Shown here piece after piece: positions 60,731-64,000 of a stretch of 64,000 bases of DNA. This DNA comes from Terrimesophilobacter sp038243605 (GTDB taxonomy: Bacteria; Actinomycetota; Actinomycetes; Actinomycetales; Microbacteriaceae). Every line of letters begins with the position of its first letter. Within the stretch, counting starts at the first letter, position 1. Under the pieces are notes generated by a model. The model worked only from the letters and a program-made list of their open reading frames with translations. It was not told where the DNA came from and did no database searches. The stretch is taken from positions 66,496 to 130,495 of the forward strand of contig JBBSQX010000006.1 of assembly GCA_038243605.1 (NCBI GenBank), in the 5' to 3' direction. A program made the position numbers and the translations under genes.

Positions 60731-61350
60731 GAGCTGCCTTCCGTTTCGGTGAAGTCCACGCTATCGAGTTGAGAGAGTATTCGCGTGAGGGCCGGCAGCG
60801 CGGCTTGTTCCCTGCGCAATTCTGCCGCGCGCGCACGCAGGCTCACTGCTTGTGGGCTGATGCCCAGTTTCTCTGCAGCTTCCGCCTGTGTTAGGTCTGT
60901 GCCCTCCATGAGGTGATGGAGTTCCCATCCTTCGGGGCTTCGGCGAGCGCGCAGAGCAAGAAGCATGTCGATGAGTGATTCTGCGTCGGAGGCGCTGTGC
61001 GTTGCCGTCTCGGTCTCTAGCGCGAATTTGGTCTGGCGCTTTTTGGCGCGGTCCACTGCTCGTCGTGCAGCGATAAATGCGCCTCCGCTTGCTTCCCTAA
61101 TGTTGTGGGGCAGGGGGGCGGAGACGCTGCCTACTCCGCATCCGACACTCCACTGGCCTTGTTGAGTGAGAAGCAAGACAACAGACAGCGCGTCGTGTGC
61201 ATGATCGATGAGTATTTGAAGTTCGTCGCCCGCGGTGCGGTCGGCATCGAGCACGGTGTGCACTGAACCGTTGTTGAGCGTTTCGATGGCGGTGGAGACC
61301 AGATCGGCACTCGATCGACTGTCGACTTGGTCAGCGGTGATAACGAACAC
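60727..61350 (-). CDS. SatD-family protein with C-terminal helix-turn-helix
   Basis: 207 residues from a GTG at 61350 with GAAGGGAG upstream. The N-terminal part (VFVITADQVDSR, DRTAGDELQILI, GCGVGSVSAPLP, REASGGAFIAARRAVDRAK) matches the SatD family. Residues about 150-185 (LTQAEAAEKLGISPQAVSLRARAAELRREQAALPAL) read as a sigma-factor-like DNA-binding helix-turn-helix. SatD was named for secretion and acid tolerance in streptococci; its biochemical role is not settled. Confidence 0.75.
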   Translation of the reverse strand: MFVITADQVDSRSSADLVSTAIETLNNGSVHTVLDADRTAGDELQILIDHAHDALSVVLLLTQQGQWSVGCGVGSVSAPLPHNIREASGGAFIAARRAVDRAKKRQTKFALETETATHSASDAESLIDMLLALRARRSPEGWELHHLMEGTDLTQAEAAEKLGISPQAVSLRARAAELRREQAALPALTRILSQLDSVDFTETEGSS

Positions 61351-61372
61351 GATGCTCCCTTCAAGCCCACAA

Positions 61373-61394
61373 GCTTGATCTATAAATATCAAGC
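61373..61394. promoter_or_regulatory. Palindrome in the satD promoter
   Basis: GCTTGAT (61373-61379) and ATCAAGC (61388-61394) flank an AT-rich 8-bp centre. It lies 23 bp upstream of the satD GTG over its -10-like TATAGAT region. Confidence 0.65.
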
Positions 61395-61402
61395 ATATAG
61401 AC

Positions 61403-61588
61403 ATGATCCCGACCAATCAAGCCTTATGGCTCGTTGACGCCGCCCTTGCTCGCAAGGACTTCACGCTCGCGGCCATCGCCCTTCACGTTCTCCTGCACCG
61501 CCAAGGACAATCGCTGAACGTCAGCGCCCCGAGCTTTGACAACGTGAGCCCTGATATCCTGACCCGGTGCCAGCATCTGAAGCCTTGA
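61403..61588 (+). CDS. Possible small protein divergent from satD
   Basis: 61 codons beginning right after the satD palindrome, ending inside tyrS. GC-rich third positions fit coding sequence, and the amphipathic stretch FTLAAIALHVLLHRQ could form a helix. No family was recognised and no ribosome binding site is seen. It may be only an open frame in the tyrS leader. Confidence 0.25.
   Translation: MIPTNQALWLVDAALARKDFTLAAIALHVLLHRQGQSLNVSAPSFDNVSPDILTRCQHLKP
61555..61560 (+). promoter_or_regulatory. Predicted -10 element of tyrS (leaderless)
   Basis: TATCCT, 6 nt, GTG at 61567. Confidence 0.6.
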
Positions 61589-62868
61589 GCTCCCAACGCA
61601 ACGACGATTCTTTTGGGGGAGTGTGGAATGAGCTCGAGTGGCGTGGGTTGATTCACATCTCCACGGATGCCGCACAACTCAGTGCTCTTCTCGATGGCTC
61701 GGCCATCACCTACTACTGTGGGTTCGATCCCACGGCGCCGAGCCTGCACCTTGGTAACCTCGTGCAGCTGCTGCTCATGCGGCGACTCCAGCTTGCTGGC
61801 CACAACCCACTGGGGCTTGTGGGTGGCTCAACGGGGCTCGTTGGTGACCCGAAGACAACGGCCGAACGCACGCTCAACGAGCGCGAAACCGTTGCCGAGT
61901 GGGTGGGGTACCTGCAAGCGCAGGTTTCACGGTTCCTTAGCTTCGAGGGGGCTAACGCTGCCCGACTGGTTAACAACCTTGACTGGACCGCGCCAATGTC
62001 CACTATCGACTTTCTCCGTGACATCGGCAAACACTTTCGGGTCGGTACGATGCTGAAGAAAGATGCCGTGAGCACGAGGCTTAACTCGAGCGAGGGGATT
62101 AGTTACGCCGAGTTCAGTTACCAAATTCTTCAGGCTCTCGACTTCCTGGAGCTTTACCGTACTTACGGATGCATCCTGCAGACCGGTGGCAGCGACCAGT
62201 GGGGCAATCTCACGAGTGGTACGGATCTCATCCGCAAAGCGGAAGGTGCCACCGCGCACGCGATCGGCACGCCCCTCATTACGAACAGTGATGGCACAAA
62301 GTTTGGAAAGAGCGAGGGCAACGCCGTGTGGCTCGACCCAGCGCTCACGAGCCCGTACGCGTTTTACCAGTTCTGGGTAAACACTGATGACGCCGACGTT
62401 ATCGATCGGCTGAAGGTTTTCACTTTCCTTTCTCGCACGGACATCGAGGAGCTCGCGGATGCCGTGATCGCTGAGCCATTTCGGCGTGCTGCCCAGCAGA
62501 GACTTGCCCGGGACGTGACGACGCTTGTGCACGGTGCCCAGGCTATGGAGGCCGCCATCGCTGCCTCGGCTGCACTGTTCGGGCAAGGTGACCTTTCTGA
62601 GCTCGACTCCGCGACTTTCGCCTCGGCATTGCGAGAGCTCCCCAACACTGTTGCGCCTCCGGAGGCGCTCATTTGCCAGCTTCTCGTCGACACCGGTCTC
62701 ACATCGAGCTTGGGGGAGTCCCGTCGTGCCATTGGTCAGGGCGGCGTCTATGTCAATAACGTGAAACTTGAGTCGCCGGATGCTGTGCTCGGTGATTCAA
62801 CGCTCTATCACGGAATGGCTGCCCTACGGCGAGGAAAGAAGACGCTCGCTGGTGTCTTCACCGAGTAG
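61567..62868 (+). CDS. tyrS: Tyrosine-tRNA ligase
   Basis: 433 residues. Class-I motifs: YCGFDPTAPSLHLGN (HIGH equivalent) and TKFGKSEGN (KMSKS equivalent), with QTGGSDQWGNLTSG. A C-terminal S4 RNA-binding domain contains SLGESRRAIGQGGVYVNNVKL. GTG start, leaderless. The last codons and stop are duplicated in a 27-bp-spaced direct repeat just downstream. No T-box is expected or seen. Confidence 0.95.
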   Translation: MPASEALSSQRNDDSFGGVWNELEWRGLIHISTDAAQLSALLDGSAITYYCGFDPTAPSLHLGNLVQLLLMRRLQLAGHNPLGLVGGSTGLVGDPKTTAERTLNERETVAEWVGYLQAQVSRFLSFEGANAARLVNNLDWTAPMSTIDFLRDIGKHFRVGTMLKKDAVSTRLNSSEGISYAEFSYQILQALDFLELYRTYGCILQTGGSDQWGNLTSGTDLIRKAEGATAHAIGTPLITNSDGTKFGKSEGNAVWLDPALTSPYAFYQFWVNTDDADVIDRLKVFTFLSRTDIEELADAVIAEPFRRAAQQRLARDVTTLVHGAQAMEAAIAASAALFGQGDLSELDSATFASALRELPNTVAPPEALICQLLVDTGLTSSLGESRRAIGQGGVYVNNVKLESPDAVLGDSTLYHGMAALRRGKKTLAGVFTE

Positions 62869-62898
62869 CGGCCTGCGCGAAGCTTCACCGAGTAGCGG
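62856..62898 (+). repeat. Direct repeat over the tyrS stop codon
   Basis: CTTCACCGAGTAGCGG occurs at 62856-62871 and again at 62883-62898. The first copy contains the end of tyrS; the second repeats the stop. Confidence 0.85.
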
Positions 62899-63720
62899 TC
62901 GGCGAGACGTTTCGCAGAGTTCGTGCTGGCCACGCCAAACGTGGTGAGACTTTCCACCGCCTTCCTGCAGCTCATCCCTGCTCGACCTCGCGTCGTTGTG
63001 TACCGCCCACGAGGTCGCGTTCGTTTCGGCGGGCAACCTTGGAGCGCTCTGGGTGGCCTCTAACAATGGTCTGAGTTGTTCGGGACGCGACCCCTGAGCC
63101 GGTAGCTCCGAGTGTTCGACGCGACAAGGGCTCACGAGCGCAAAACCACCGGATTCGCGGGGTACAACACCGACGCAGAAGCACGACACGCCCGGGATGC
63201 GTCCAGATTTGCACGCCCCCCATCCAACGCATAGAGTTCTTTCTTGTCACCCCAAAGGTTTCAAGTAGCCGAAGCGCTACTAGCCCTCAAGCGGATGACA
63301 TCATCGCCGACAGGCTCACTGCACTTGCTGCAGGGTGTCAGACGGACTACGATGGAAAACCCACCTCTGGAACTCTCCAGTAACGTTCGGCTCAGATTGC
63401 TTCGCAATCAGAGATCACCGGCGAGCGGAGAGCAACGGATGGTGATAGGTTAGAGCAGTTGCCCTAAAAACGGCCGGAAGGTCACGCTTTAGGCGCGCCC
63501 GATCCTTGAGAACTCAACAGCGTGCACAATGTCAAATGCCAAAAACCTCGTCGGTTGACTTAGGTCGACCGAAGAGATTCCTTTGGAAAAATATAGACAA
63601 AATACAAATGTCAGCAATGATGTTTGTTCTTGTCAGTATCAAACTTGCAGCAGGTTCGTCCTTGGACGGCCAGCTGCACTAGATGTGCCGGTCAACTTAG
63701 GTTGATCGTGCAATCAAACA
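62869..63720. other. 852-bp gene-free region upstream of 16S rRNA
   Basis: No reading frame here looks real. Visible items are the second tyrS-end repeat; an inverted repeat CGACCTCG/CGAGGTCG (62983-62990/63010-63017); small hairpins AGTAGC/GCTACT (63264-63281) and GATTGC/GCAATC (63395-63409); and, from about 63490, the rRNA leader. The rrn promoter must lie within, probably before 63460, but no confident -35/-10 pair was found. No tRNA is present. Confidence 0.6.
63505..63720 (+). promoter_or_regulatory. 16S rRNA leader with processing stems
   Basis: CCTTGAGAACTCAACAGCG (from about 63506) is the conserved actinobacterial pre-rRNA leader sequence. Two similar hairpins, CGGTTGAC/GTCGACCG near 63553-63572 and GGTCAAC/GTTGATC near 63690-63708, flank an AT-rich segment. 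The right one lies just before 16S and fits an RNase III processing region. Confidence 0.65.

Positions 63721-64000
<280 letters not shown>

Noticed and set aside
62824..63250. Two minus-strand frames after tyrS (62824-63189 and 62972-63250)
   Set aside because: Their sequence is low-complexity and partly the reverse of the duplicated tyrS end; no start signal or family match.
63244..63453. 69-codon frame before the rRNA leader
   Set aside because: No ribosome binding site or -10 element, and it contains a small hairpin; probably chance.

Overview
The window is chromosomal DNA of a high-GC actinobacterium, most likely a member of the Microbacteriaceae. The evidence is the pgsA-cinA-clgR-DUF3046-recA-recX cluster, a PriA-type hisA, the infC-rpmI-rplT block next to SseB and DUF1844 genes, and an actinobacterial rRNA leader followed by the start of a 16S rRNA gene at the right edge. 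No phage, insertion sequence, CRISPR array or tRNA gene was seen. This is core chromosome, and the unusual material lies in leaders, overlaps and short repeats.

Layout. 1-11.2 kb: a branched-chain/leucine catabolism module (oxoacid dehydrogenase E1 beta and E2; a TetR regulator divergent from methylcrotonyl-CoA carboxylase beta and alpha, acyl-CoA dehydrogenase, MaoC hydratase and CitE-like lyase), with a pterin dehydratase, aspartate dehydrogenase and a membrane-anchored PF03640 protein inserted. 11.2-15.8 kb: ArsR plus SulP transporter, PEBP protein, aldo/keto reductase, TetR. 15.8-29 kb: M16 peptidase, phosphatase, dapB, dapA, RNase J, FtsK, PgsA, CinA domain, ClgR, DUF3046, RecA, RecX. 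29-36.7 kb: lipoprotein, miaB, miaA, dapF, RsmC-like methyltransferase, hflX, lexA and a divergent LysM protein that resembles SOS division inhibitors. 36.9-40.9 kb: hisC-hisB-hisH-priA and SseB. 41-43.7 kb: infC (AUC start), rpmI, rplT, a TrmH-type methylase. 43.8-47.1 kb: glutamate-type ABC importer. 47.1-50.8 kb: pheST. 51.4-59.5 kb: argCJBDFGH with no argR. 59.5-62.9 kb: MPG glycosylase, a SatD pair, tyrS. 62.9-64 kb: gene-free rRNA leader and partial 16S rRNA.

Three themes stand out. (1) Many first genes of operons have a TAnnnT -10 element 6-7 nt before the start codon and no ribosome binding site, the signature of leaderless mRNAs. (2) One such start, upstream of argC, opens a 31-codon Arg-rich reading frame (8 Arg) overlapping mutually exclusive RNA stems. 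It is a candidate ribosome-mediated arginine attenuator in an operon that lacks argR. (3) At least nine short tandem arrays, mostly of 15 or 18 bp units with unrelated sequences, sit in or beside genes (pgsA, recX, miaA, the LysM gene, argJ, accA1 and others), nearly always in frame. All functions are inferred from sequence reading alone; no database search was run.
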